In this document: positions 1 to 7,105 of the stretch, one piece after another | Layout: every line of letters starts with the position of its first letter | Position numbering within the stretch: position 1 is the first letter of the stretch | Origin: Eubacteriales Family XIII. Incertae Sedis bacterium | Lineage (GTDB): Bacteria > Bacillota > Clostridia > Peptostreptococcales > Anaerovoracaceae | Length of the DNA: 12,626 nucleotides | Direction: 5' to 3' | Assembly (NCBI GenBank): GCA_031290715.1 | Contig: JAITNA010000100.1 | Span: forward strand, 1-12,626 | Position numbers and translations under genes: made by a program | The notes under the pieces: model-generated | The model's input: only the letters and a program-made list of their open reading frames with translations | Databases searched by the model: none | What the model was told of the DNA's origin: nothing

Positions 1-83
1 GTTTTAATGTTTTAATGTTTGACAAAACGGCAACCTGAACGTCTATACGTCTTTCTGCCAACAGGCGGTTTTGCAACCACACC
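1..83. other. Non-coding end of cassette with short AT-rich tandem repeat
   Basis: This stretch follows the stop codon of the last cassette gene. The unit GTTTTAAT occurs twice in tandem (1-8, 9-16) and a partial third copy follows, so the repeat may continue outside the window. I see no start codon with a ribosome binding site and no convincing terminator for the minus-strand cassette. Confidence 0.4.
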
Positions 84-830
84 CTACTCGCGGGAGAGCC
101 GCCCCCCGTCCAAAATGAAAGTCCGGCCCGTCGTCCATTTTCCGGCTTCGCTGAGCAGGTATTCGATGGTTCCCGATATCTGGCCGGGCTGCCCAAGCCC
201 CAGCGGATAGCCGTCCTCGATGCGTTTTCTCTGCTCTTCGCTGAGCTGCGCGAGGAAGGTTTCGGTCATGCGCGTGAGCACCATGCCCGGCGCGATGGCG
301 TTGATCCGAATGCCCTTATCGGAAAGCTCCGCGGCCGCCGTTTGGACAAAGCCCTCGATCGCGCCCTTCGACGCGGCATACACCGTCTGCCCTTTCGCGC
401 CTTCGTGGGCCGAGAGCGAGGAAAACAAAATAACGGAGCCGCCGTTCTTCATGCGGCCCTTTTTCGTCAGACTGCTCGTGAGCATCATGCCGGCGAACGT
501 ATTGATGCCAAAGACGGACTCGAGCACGGGCTTTTTGATCAGACTCATCGGCATGACCTTTGACACCCCGGCGGCAATCACAAGGCCGTCGATCGGCCCC
601 ACCTCGGCAAAGACCTGCGCCGCAAAAGGTTCAATGCCGTCCAAATCCGACATATCATAAGGGAGCAGAAACGCCCGGCCGCCATAGGGCGCAAAGGTTT
701 CACGCAGCCTTTCCTTGTTTCGCCCCGTCACGACCGCGTGATAGCCCGTATCGAGCAATCTTTTGGCCGTATGCTCCCCGAGTCCGCTCGTCGCGCCCGT
801 GATCACGACCCACTTCTTTTCACCCGTCAT
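84..830 (-). CDS. Short-chain dehydrogenase/reductase, probable 3-oxoacyl-ACP reductase-like (SDR1)
   Basis: This is a 248-residue classical SDR, an NAD(P)H-dependent oxidoreductase presumed cytosolic. It has the Rossmann glycine motif TGATSGLG (11-18), Asn110, Ser138, Tyr151 and Lys155 of the YxxxK site, and a C-terminal FILDGG segment typical of the family. The NNAG motif is changed to AAG near 86-88. The start is ATG at 830, which overlaps the stop of the preceding KASIII gene as ATGA; GGAG lies about 8-9 nt upstream. The reading frame stays open further upstream, but that part lies inside the KASIII gene and does not resemble an SDR. It is the most divergent of the three SDRs here. The context suggests reduction of a 3-oxoacyl-ACP or of a ketone made by the cassette; the substrate cannot be read from sequence. 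Confidence 0.9.
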   Translation of the reverse strand: MTGEKKWVVITGATSGLGEHTAKRLLDTGYHAVVTGRNKERLRETFAPYGGRAFLLPYDMSDLDGIEPFAAQVFAEVGPIDGLVIAAGVSKVMPMSLIKKPVLESVFGINTFAGMMLTSSLTKKGRMKNGGSVILFSSLSAHEGAKGQTVYAASKGAIEGFVQTAAAELSDKGIRINAIAPGMVLTRMTETFLAQLSEEQRKRIEDGYPLGLGQPGQISGTIEYLLSEAGKWTTGRTFILDGGRLSRE

Positions 831-1855
831 CGCTTTTGCTCCAGAATCTCCCCGCCGGACAGGCCGCCGAGCGTCAGGATTGTGCCCGCGATCAAAAATC
901 CCGAGCCGAATCCGACGGCAAGCGCCCTTTTCTCCGTCTTTCCGAAAAGGTCTTTGTTCTTGTCGCAAATCAAAAGCGGGATGGATACGCTGCTCGTATT
1001 CCCGAAGTTTTCGATGTTGATCGGGACCTTATCCGGATCGATTTTCAGCCGCTTGGCGAGAAAGCGAATCATGTAGGCGTTTGCCTGGTGGAAGAGAAAG
1101 AGGTCGATGTCCTCCTTTTCGCAGCCGTGATAGGCGAGCAGCCTTTTGACGAACGAGGGGATTTCCTTCAACATGAACATCGTGACCGCCTCGCCGTTCA
1201 TATAGGAATACGCGCGGTCCTTGATCTTGTCGTTCGCCACGCGCTTGTTCCAGCCAAGCGCAAGCTCGGGGACATAGGAGCCGTCCACATAGGTCATGAA
1301 CGACGCCTTTTGCGCGTTTTCATCGTATTCAAGCGCCGCCGCCGCCGCGCCGTCCCCAAAAATCAACGCGGTATTTTCGTCGCTCTTGTTGACGTATTTG
1401 TAATGGCATTCGGCCGTGATGAGAAGCATCCTTTTGCATGTGCCCGCCGCGATCGTCTGAAACGCGTGCAGCAGCCCGTACACAAATCCCGGACATCCGT
1501 AGTTGGTATCCATCACAAGCGCGTCGCTCGGCAGCCCGAGTTCATATTGGACGCGGCACGAAGTCGGGGGTACGATGTAGTCAAGCGTCTGGGACACAAA
1601 GATCAGCCCGTCAATGCTCTCCGGTTCCCAGCCGAGATCGTCCATGAGCTTCTTCGCCGCGAATATGCCCATATCGCCCGAGCTTTGATCCTCCGCGGCG
1701 ATATGAACGGTATCTGTGCCCACCGTCGCCGCAATGCGGCTGATGAACGCGTCGTCAAAATAGGGGCCGCCGAGCGCCCGGATGCTCATCGCGCCGGCCG
1801 GCACCGCGCAGGTGATGCCCGCGATCTTCGCCTTTGAAAAACTGTTTGCTGCCAT
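827..1855 (-). CDS. 3-oxoacyl-ACP synthase III family protein (KASIII-A)
   Basis: This 342-residue thiolase-fold condensing enzyme resembles FabH. The family carries out decarboxylative Claisen condensation of an acyl thioester with malonyl-ACP. The catalytic triad is intact: Cys121 (TNYGC), His256 (FHQANA) and Asn286 (FGNTSSVSIP). The C-terminal glycine-rich GFGSGF segment is also present. It aligns without gaps over about 290 residues with the KASIII-B protein at 10479-11501, with roughly half of the residues identical by eye, so the two are paralogues. The gene starts 9 nt after the stop of the ACP gene, with no clear Shine-Dalgarno, suggesting translational coupling; its end overlaps SDR1 by 4 bp. 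ACP, KASIII and SDR1 form a compact three-gene unit. It is unlikely to be the housekeeping fabH, because usual fatty-acid synthesis genes are absent nearby. Confidence 0.92.
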   Translation of the reverse strand: MAANSFSKAKIAGITCAVPAGAMSIRALGGPYFDDAFISRIAATVGTDTVHIAAEDQSSGDMGIFAAKKLMDDLGWEPESIDGLIFVSQTLDYIVPPTSCRVQYELGLPSDALVMDTNYGCPGFVYGLLHAFQTIAAGTCKRMLLITAECHYKYVNKSDENTALIFGDGAAAAALEYDENAQKASFMTYVDGSYVPELALGWNKRVANDKIKDRAYSYMNGEAVTMFMLKEIPSFVKRLLAYHGCEKEDIDLFLFHQANAYMIRFLAKRLKIDPDKVPINIENFGNTSSVSIPLLICDKNKDLFGKTEKRALAVGFGSGFLIAGTILTLGGLSGGEILEQKR

Positions 1856-1864
1856 AGCGCTATA

Positions 1865-2095
1865 TCAGGCCGCCGCCGCTTGGATTTTGTCGTACAGATC
1901 CCGGATCGTCTTTGACGCGATGAAATCGTCAACGCTCATCTTATATCCAAAATCGTCCTCGATCGTCACCAAAATGGCGTAGCCCTTGAGGGAATCAAAT
2001 TCAAATTTGTCCTCTCTGAAATCCGTATCCAAGGACAAATCGCCCGTTTCGACTTCCAATACGTCCGCAATGCCTTCCACTAGTTTTTGCTCCAT
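1865..2095 (-). CDS. Acyl carrier protein (second copy)
   Basis: A small acidic protein of 76 residues, the usual ACP size. Ser35 in FEFDSLKGYA is the expected site for the 4'-phosphopantetheine arm, and the acidic helix that follows (IEDDFG) is typical. The protein would hold growing acyl chains as thioesters for the neighbouring KASIII and SDR. The start is ATG at 2095 because AGGAAGGAAGG lies about 6 nt upstream; a longer version from 2137 would put the coding start on top of the predicted transcription start. An extended -10 promoter lies just upstream (2144-2152). It is clearly different in sequence from the other ACP at 6821-7060, which suggests each serves its own partners. Confidence 0.9.
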   Translation of the reverse strand: MEQKLVEGIADVLEVETGDLSLDTDFREDKFEFDSLKGYAILVTIEDDFGYKMSVDDFIASKTIRDLYDKIQAAAA

Positions 2096-2143
2096 GCCCA
2101 ACCTTCCTTCCTGCGCTTCTGAACTTCGTCCGTTCACTTCCTT

Positions 2144-2152
2144 ATTATATCA
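2144..2152 (-). promoter_or_regulatory. Internal extended -10 promoter for ACP-KASIII-SDR
   Basis: On the minus strand the sequence TGATATAAT is a perfect TATAAT preceded by the TGn element of extended -10 promoters. No good -35 box is seen at the proper distance. Transcription would start near 2137, leaving a leader of about 40 nt before the ATG at 2095. The site sits in the largest gap inside the cassette apart from the 10415-10478 gap. Confidence 0.5.
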
Positions 2153-2170
2153 AAATCTGCCGCCCCTCCG

Positions 2171-3193
2171 CTACCCCTGTGACTCCTCAGAATCCTTCGA
2201 GCCCTTCGACTCCTTCGCGCCTTTCGAGCCCTTAGAACCATCCGAGCCCGCGCCCTTCGACGATCCCCCCGAAAAAAAGACGTCGCGAATCACATACTGC
2301 GGGGAGTCATTGATGCTGATATAGATCCTGCCGATGTATTCCCCGACAAGCCCTACCATCATCATAAGGACGCCGCCGATGAAAAGCAGTACCGCCATCG
2401 TCGAGCTGTAGCCGAGCATGACGTCGATCCCGATCAGCCGCCGAATGATCAAAACCAAGCCATAAACAAAACCGATACAGGCAATCGCCGTACCCATCAC
2501 GGAAGCGATACGCAGCGGCTTGACGGAAAAGGCCGTGAATCCGTTGAGCCAGAGCGAAAGAGATTTTCGGAATGTGTAGGAACCGCTGCCGGCATACCGC
2601 TCCCGCTCTTCCATCGGGACATTCGCGATCCGGTGTGTTACGCGAAGCGTCAAGCCTTCCAGATAGGGATAGGGATTGCGGTACCGGAGGATTTCATCGA
2701 CGACAAAACGCCGGGAAACCCCGAAGTTGCTGAACTGCAAATCCTTGGGTCTGTTGAGCAGCATCTGCGACATCCAAGCGTTGACATTGCTGCCGAAATT
2801 TTTGAACGCCGACTGCTTCCGCTCCGGATACTTTGCCATGGCGAGGTCATATCCCTTGTCGATCTCCCCGATCAAAAGCGCCAGCTTGTCAATCGGGCAT
2901 TGCCCGTCGTCATCCATCGTCACGACGAGGTCCCCTGTTACAAAGGAATATCCCGCCATGACCGCGGCGTGCTTCCCCATATTCTTCGCGAAGTCCACGA
3001 CGGTCAGGTTGCCGCAGGTTTTCGCCGCTTCGGTCAATTTTTCAAGCACGCCATCGGGCGAGCAGTCGTTGACACAGACAACCTCGTATTCAAAATCCGC
3101 GAAGCTTTCCATCGTTTGACGGATTTCATCGAGCACAAAAAGGATCGTATTCTCCGACCCGTAGCAAGGTATGACAAAAGACAATTTTCTCAT
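2171..3193 (-). CDS. Family 2 glycosyltransferase, polyprenyl-phosphate type (GtrB/ArnC/DPM1-like)
   Basis: This 340-residue membrane enzyme has a GT-A domain at the N-terminus (VIPCYGSENT, 7-16; VNDCSPD, 41-47; metal-binding DDDGQ, 94-98). Two hydrophobic membrane helices follow at about 228-252 and 264-288, then a GEYIGRIYISINDSPQYVI segment typical of GtrB/ArnC-like enzymes. Such enzymes move a sugar from a nucleotide donor to undecaprenyl phosphate on the inner face of the membrane. The ATG at 3193 lies 7 nt after the LuxC-like gene's stop, with GGAG about 11 nt upstream. After residue 308 there is an unusual hydrophilic tail made of Ser-Lys-Gly type repeats. It is the only gene in the cassette that points to a glycan or the cell surface; donor sugar and acceptor cannot be told. 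Confidence 0.9.
   Translation of the reverse strand: MRKLSFVIPCYGSENTILFVLDEIRQTMESFADFEYEVVCVNDCSPDGVLEKLTEAAKTCGNLTVVDFAKNMGKHAAVMAGYSFVTGDLVVTMDDDGQCPIDKLALLIGEIDKGYDLAMAKYPERKQSAFKNFGSNVNAWMSQMLLNRPKDLQFSNFGVSRRFVVDEILRYRNPYPYLEGLTLRVTHRIANVPMEERERYAGSGSYTFRKSLSLWLNGFTAFSVKPLRIASVMGTAIACIGFVYGLVLIIRRLIGIDVMLGYSSTMAVLLFIGGVLMMMVGLVGEYIGRIYISINDSPQYVIRDVFFSGGSSKGAGSDGSKGSKGAKESKGSKDSEESQG
2180..2263 (-). repeat. Imperfect 9-bp tandem repeats encoding a Ser-Lys-Gly tail
   Basis: The last roughly 28 codons of the glycosyltransferase gene repeat variants of TCGAAGGGC, giving SKG, SDG, AKE and SKD triplets (residues about 311-338). The repeats stay in frame, so gain or loss of units would change tail length without a frameshift. 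Confidence 0.7.
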
Positions 3194-3200
3194 TTCAGTT

Positions 3201-4406
3201 TCAACTCCGGATCACTCTCGACATCGCGCAGATCAAATCCGTACCGTCCCACACGAGCGTGAAATTCATCGTATCGCCGAGCGGGACCACGCGGTCGATC
3301 CCGTGCGGGCGCCGGTCCATGATCCACGCGGTGATCGCTTCCTTGTTTCCGAAGTACGACAGCGTCTGGCAGCGCTCGTCGATCATCGGAAGCAGATCAT
3401 CGAGCGACGCCGCGTCATATTCCATGAAAAATCCGCTGTGATACGCGTATTCTTTCGTATCCGTATCAATGGCGCGAAGCTCGGCGCGGACGAGGGCATT
3501 GTCGTCCGAAATGCACAGACAGCCCGGATGACTCGCCGCGAGCAGACAGAACGCGTTCAGCTTTCCGACAGCCTGCACGGGCTGATACTCATATTTTTCC
3601 CGCACGAGCGCGGCGACGCGCGGCCAAAAATCCGCTTTGGCTTCGGCTTTCTTTTCACCCGTCCAGATCACGATCCGCGGCGCGGTGCAAGCGTTTTGAT
3701 CCGAAAAATAGGTGTCGTTGTAAAAGTGATTCGCGGCGGCGTCCTTGTCCTCCGCGTCAAGATACGCGTCCGCGTCCAAGACGGAAAACGAAAAGCGGTC
3801 CGCAAAAGCGATCTCCGTCGCGCGCGGCTTCAGCGGCGAGCGACGCAGTTCCCGGATCGTTTCATTGCCGCCCCAGACGACGCGGACGTCGCAGAGCGCG
3901 GAAAAATAGTCGTGAAGCCGCTGATCCGGCGGGTATTTCACAAAGGCGAGATACGGCGCCAGATGCTTGTGCTTGCCCGTCAGAAGCCCTGCGGCCGCGG
4001 CCGTGATGATACGAACCTGATCGAAGTCTTTTGCCGGCAGCCGCACGATGTTGGCGTTCCCGGCGAGCAGGCCCGACGCAAAGCTGAACGCGAAATTGAC
4101 AGCCACGTTTGAGGGCGTACTGTGAAAAACGATCCCTTTCCCAAGTCGGCTTTCGAGGTTCGGATAGTCCTCCTTCATCTTCATCACGGAGCCTTTCCGG
4201 CACCAAAAGGCAAAGGTCGCGACATCCGAATAGCCCGCGCCCAAGCCCGAATCCGCGCGCAGCAATTCCCGCGAGAGGTCGTTCAGAAAATCGACGGCCT
4301 GAGGCGAGAACGGCCGAAGCGCCGCGATGCCGGGCATCGCTTCGATGGTTCCCGCGTCCCCCAGTGTGACGCTGAGCTTGCTAAAGTCCTGCGGCATAGG
4401 TATCAC
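3201..4406 (-). CDS. LuxC-type acyl reductase (fatty aldehyde-forming)
   Basis: This protein of 401 residues belongs to the LuxC acyl-CoA reductase family (aldehyde-dehydrogenase-like fold), which reduces an acyl thioester with NADPH to an aldehyde. Diagnostic segments are FHSTPSNVAVNFAFSFASG (94-112), the putative nucleophile Cys240 in SDQNACTAPR, and HGIDRVVPLGDTMNF (368-382). It is shorter than Vibrio LuxC (about 480). The start given is GTG at 4406 behind AAGGGGG; an ATG three codons later (4397) is possible. The gene overlaps the end of the LuxE-like gene by 26 bp (17 bp with the later start), so the two are probably translated together and act as one reductase complex. No luxD, luxA or luxB is present. 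Chain length and the natural acyl carrier (LuxE cysteine or ACP) are unknown. Confidence 0.9.
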   Translation of the reverse strand: MIPMPQDFSKLSVTLGDAGTIEAMPGIAALRPFSPQAVDFLNDLSRELLRADSGLGAGYSDVATFAFWCRKGSVMKMKEDYPNLESRLGKGIVFHSTPSNVAVNFAFSFASGLLAGNANIVRLPAKDFDQVRIITAAAAGLLTGKHKHLAPYLAFVKYPPDQRLHDYFSALCDVRVVWGGNETIRELRRSPLKPRATEIAFADRFSFSVLDADAYLDAEDKDAAANHFYNDTYFSDQNACTAPRIVIWTGEKKAEAKADFWPRVAALVREKYEYQPVQAVGKLNAFCLLAASHPGCLCISDDNALVRAELRAIDTDTKEYAYHSGFFMEYDAASLDDLLPMIDERCQTLSYFGNKEAITAWIMDRRPHGIDRVVPLGDTMNFTLVWDGTDLICAMSRVIRS

Positions 4407-5463
4407 TGCACCCCCTTATCTCGGCATTTTTCAGGCGCCCCTGTATCTTGAAATACTTGCCCTGTCTGCCGCAGGGGCAATCGTCCTCCCCAAGCACGAC
4501 GCCTTCGTCCTCCGTGAGCAGCGCGTGTCCCGGATAGGACGCGGGCAGGGCCGAAACCACCTCGATGATCCCCGTTTCCCCAAAGCCGCACACGGAAAAA
4601 TCGTGAAAATCCCGCGTGATCACGTCTGAGTAGACGCTCGCGTGCAAATGCCCTTCTTCGCATTCCATATAGATCGCGCCCGTCTGCTCGACCATCCCGT
4701 AATAATCATGCACCTCGCGAATCCCGCAGGTTTCGTACAGCCGTTTTTTGAAAACCGCGGGGCTGACGGCGTCGGCGGCCAATTTCTTCCACCCCCCGCC
4801 GTGGATGAGAATCCCTTGCGAGAGATCCGGTTTGATGTCAAGCTTTTCGATTTCATGAACAAAATGCTGCCAAACCATGAAGGTGAAGCCAAAGAGCAAA
4901 ACGCGCCGCCCCCCGAACTTTTCAAAGAAATCCGTAATCGATTCCATATCAAGGCTCATGTCGTCGTGCAGCGCATAGGCCCGTGACGTTCCGAAAAACG
5001 AAAAGCCGAGGATGCCCGCACCGCGCGCGGAAAACATCGTGCGGTCCTTGACGACGGAGGGGCAATCGATGATCAGCATGGGCAGCCGCGAAGCGCCGAG
5101 AAAACTCGAAACGATTTTGGACAGGGCTTTCTGCTGCAGGTTTGCCGTTTCGCGGTCCAAATAGATGCGGCTGACGGCCTGCCCCGTCGTCCCCGAGGAC
5201 GTCATCGTCTTGAAGATTTCTTCCTTCGGCACGCTCGTCAGATCGAGCTGCTTGAACAGGCTGACGGGAAGAAAAGGCAGATCGTAATACGTCCCGGCCT
5301 TTTCGAGATCAAACCCGAGTCCGTCTATGATATTCCGGTACGGCTCGCAGCGCTCATAATGCCGCCTTGTCAGCTCAAAAAGCCGGCGCGACAACAAAGC
5401 GCCCTTTTCGTCCTTGCCCGGCGAATACGGCGCCGTATCAAAAAATACATCCATCTCATTCAC
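4381..5463 (-). CDS. LuxE-type acyl-protein synthetase
   Basis: This 360-residue protein of the LuxE/PaaK adenylate-forming family activates a fatty acid with ATP and passes it to the reductase partner. It carries the phosphate-binding loop TSSGTTG (88-94), HDYYGMVEQTG (252-262) and the C-terminal CPCGRQGKYFKIQGR (329-343). Cys352 in IRGCSD, near the C-terminus, is my candidate for the acyl-cysteine, by analogy with Vibrio LuxE whose acylated Cys is also close to the C-terminus. The start is GTG at 5463 with GGAAG 6 nt upstream; ATG at 5454 is an alternative. It overlaps the stop of the AMP-ligase gene and the start of the LuxC-like gene. Having both this and a separate ligase means two acid-activating steps in one cassette. 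Confidence 0.9.
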   Translation of the reverse strand: MNEMDVFFDTAPYSPGKDEKGALLSRRLFELTRRHYERCEPYRNIIDGLGFDLEKAGTYYDLPFLPVSLFKQLDLTSVPKEEIFKTMTSSGTTGQAVSRIYLDRETANLQQKALSKIVSSFLGASRLPMLIIDCPSVVKDRTMFSARGAGILGFSFFGTSRAYALHDDMSLDMESITDFFEKFGGRRVLLFGFTFMVWQHFVHEIEKLDIKPDLSQGILIHGGGWKKLAADAVSPAVFKKRLYETCGIREVHDYYGMVEQTGAIYMECEEGHLHASVYSDVITRDFHDFSVCGFGETGIIEVVSALPASYPGHALLTEDEGVVLGEDDCPCGRQGKYFKIQGRLKNAEIRGCSDTYAAGL

Positions 5464-6814
5464 CGGATTCTTCCAATTCCTTGTACAGCGTTTTTCCGGC
5501 CTCGTTTTTCGGGATTTCGCGAATCACGCGCACCTCAAACGCCCTGAAATAGATGCCCGTCGTTTCCGAAACCGATTTCCGAACGGAGTCCGCGAACGTT
5601 TCGTCCGTAATGAAAATATTCATATGGTCGTCCACGCCGGCGCAGGCGCATTCAAGGCCGAAATTGTTCTTGATGATTTGCTCGACCTCATCGAGATTGA
5701 CGCGATTCCCATAGATTTTCAAAAATCTTTTTTTGCGCCCGACGATGTAATAATATCCGTCTTGATCTTTTTTTGCCATATCGCCCGTTTCAAGACGCCC
5801 CTGCCATTCATCGTCTTTCGCGAGGTCCGCGCCCGATTCCGCGTATCCCATCGTCACATTCGGACCCTCGTAAACAAGCTCGCCGACGGTATCCGCGTCC
5901 GCAATCTCACGCCCCCCGGCGTCGATCAGCGAGAGCTTCCCGCCCGGTATGGCGATCCCCATACTTCCGGTCTTTTCAAGGGCGCGCTTCGGCGGCAGAT
6001 AGGACATCCGCGCGGTCGCTTCCGTCTGCCCGTACATGACGACAAAATTCCGGCCCGTCCGGGCCGCGTATTCGGCGAACTCCCGATGCAGTTCTGAGGG
6101 GAGCTTGCCCCCCGCCTGTGTCATCGTCCGGAGCGACGGCAGCTCCATGCGAAAAAACCGCAGCTTTTTCAGCATTTCATAGGTATAGGGAACGCCGCCG
6201 AAACTGGTCGCTTCCCCCTCCCGGAAAAACTGCCAAAACTCCTTTTGCAGGATGCTTTTTTCTGTCAAAAGAATGGCCGCGCCCACAAGCAAATGGCTGT
6301 GAAGAATAGAAAGGCCGTAAGTGTAATTCATCGGAAGCGTCGTGATGGGGCGCTCGTCCTTTGTCAGCCCAAGATAGCCCGCGATCGATTTCGCGTTCGC
6401 TTCCATATTGGAAACCGTCTGGCGTATGAGCTTCGGGCTGCCCGTACTGCCCGACGTCGTGAGCAAAAGGCCGAGATCCTCATGCAGCGCAAAGGGGGCG
6501 AGCCCCGTTTCGGAAAGCCGGCCCTCCGGCGAAAAAAGATACGACGGGTGATAGGCGGCGATCAAATTTTCAAGCAGCTTCCCGTCGATTCCCGCGTCAA
6601 GAAGCAGCGGCACAGCGCCCTTCGTGATACAGCCGATATAGCAGCAGAGCGAAGCGATCGTGTTTTTCGCCAAAATGAAAACCAAAGAACGGCTTTTCAC
6701 AGCGTCGGAAACCTCGCCCGCGGCGTCAAGCAGCGCTCCGTATGTCAGGGCCGATCCGCTTTCGCTCACCGCGGCAGGGGCCGAGCGGTCTTTTTCATCC
6801 AATTGAAAAATCAT
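5456..6814 (-). CDS. AMP-forming acyl ligase (acyl-CoA/acyl-ACP synthetase family)
   Basis: A 452-residue ANL-superfamily enzyme that makes an acyl-AMP and transfers the acyl group to a thiol. Core motifs are in order: TTSGSTGSPK (119-128), MYGQTEA (260-266), ETGD (342-345), VGRKKRFLKIYGNRVNLDEVE split around 358-378, and the catalytic lysine Lys441 in NEAGKTLY. It is shorter than typical fatty acyl-CoA ligases (about 500-560), with a compact N-terminal part, resembling stand-alone domains that load carrier proteins. ATG at 6814 lies 6 nt after the ACP stop codon, so the natural partner is probably that ACP. The acid it activates is not predictable by eye; it could prime KASIII or load an amino or hydroxy acid. 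Confidence 0.9.
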   Translation of the reverse strand: MIFQLDEKDRSAPAAVSESGSALTYGALLDAAGEVSDAVKSRSLVFILAKNTIASLCCYIGCITKGAVPLLLDAGIDGKLLENLIAAYHPSYLFSPEGRLSETGLAPFALHEDLGLLLTTSGSTGSPKLIRQTVSNMEANAKSIAGYLGLTKDERPITTLPMNYTYGLSILHSHLLVGAAILLTEKSILQKEFWQFFREGEATSFGGVPYTYEMLKKLRFFRMELPSLRTMTQAGGKLPSELHREFAEYAARTGRNFVVMYGQTEATARMSYLPPKRALEKTGSMGIAIPGGKLSLIDAGGREIADADTVGELVYEGPNVTMGYAESGADLAKDDEWQGRLETGDMAKKDQDGYYYIVGRKKRFLKIYGNRVNLDEVEQIIKNNFGLECACAGVDDHMNIFITDETFADSVRKSVSETTGIYFRAFEVRVIREIPKNEAGKTLYKELEESGE

Positions 6815-6820
6815 TCTTCT

Positions 6821-7060
6821 TTACAGCGCGACATCGTACTTCGCCATGATTTCTTTCCCGATTTCAAAAGAAGAGAAATCAATAATATCGTCCGTATCCA
6901 TCATGATATCAAAGGCGTCCTCAAGCTCCGCGATCAGCGCCATATGCCCCACGCTGTCCCATGCCTCGATATCCTGATATTTCAGCGCGGGCAAGGCGCT
7001 CTCGTCGCCCAGTTCAAACGTCGTCTTGAACGCTTCTATATACTTCTCCAAATTTGACAT
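6821..7060 (-). CDS. Acyl carrier protein (first copy)
   Basis: A small acidic protein of 79 residues. Ser36 in AWDSVGHM is the likely phosphopantetheine attachment site, with the acidic recognition helix AELEDAFDI following. I chose ATG at 7060 because GGAGGGACAGGA lies just upstream; a start at 7081 would place the Shine-Dalgarno inside the coding sequence. The protein is acidic and only distantly similar to the other cassette ACP (1865-2095); DSVGH rather than DSL is common in ACPs of secondary-metabolite and glycan clusters. It lies between the transketolase pair and the ligase, so it may be loaded by the ligase and used by KASIII-B or the LuxE/LuxC pair. Confidence 0.9.
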   Translation of the reverse strand: MSNLEKYIEAFKTTFELGDESALPALKYQDIEAWDSVGHMALIAELEDAFDIMMDTDDIIDFSSFEIGKEIMAKYDVAL

Positions 7061-7105
7061 TCCTGTCCCTCCGATTTTCAATAATTTCCACAGCTCTTTC
7101 CATCA

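Noticed and set aside
53..79. A weak hairpin followed by four Ts at the left end as a terminator
   Set aside because: The stem is only five pairs with a G-U, and the T-run is on the plus strand, which is the wrong direction for ending the cassette.
831..968. Upstream extension of SDR1
   Set aside because: The added residues lie within the KASIII-A gene in another frame; ATG at 830 has GGAG upstream and places the Rossmann motif at the usual distance from the N-terminus.
836..1837. Long open frame on the plus strand across the KASIII-A gene
   Set aside because: It is antisense to a clear KASIII gene, rich in Arg/His with no family motifs, as expected from the shadow of GC-rich coding DNA.
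3171..4112. Long plus-strand open frame across the LuxC-like gene
   Set aside because: Antisense shadow; the minus-strand frame has LuxC motifs, a ribosome binding site and operon spacing, and the plus-strand one has none.
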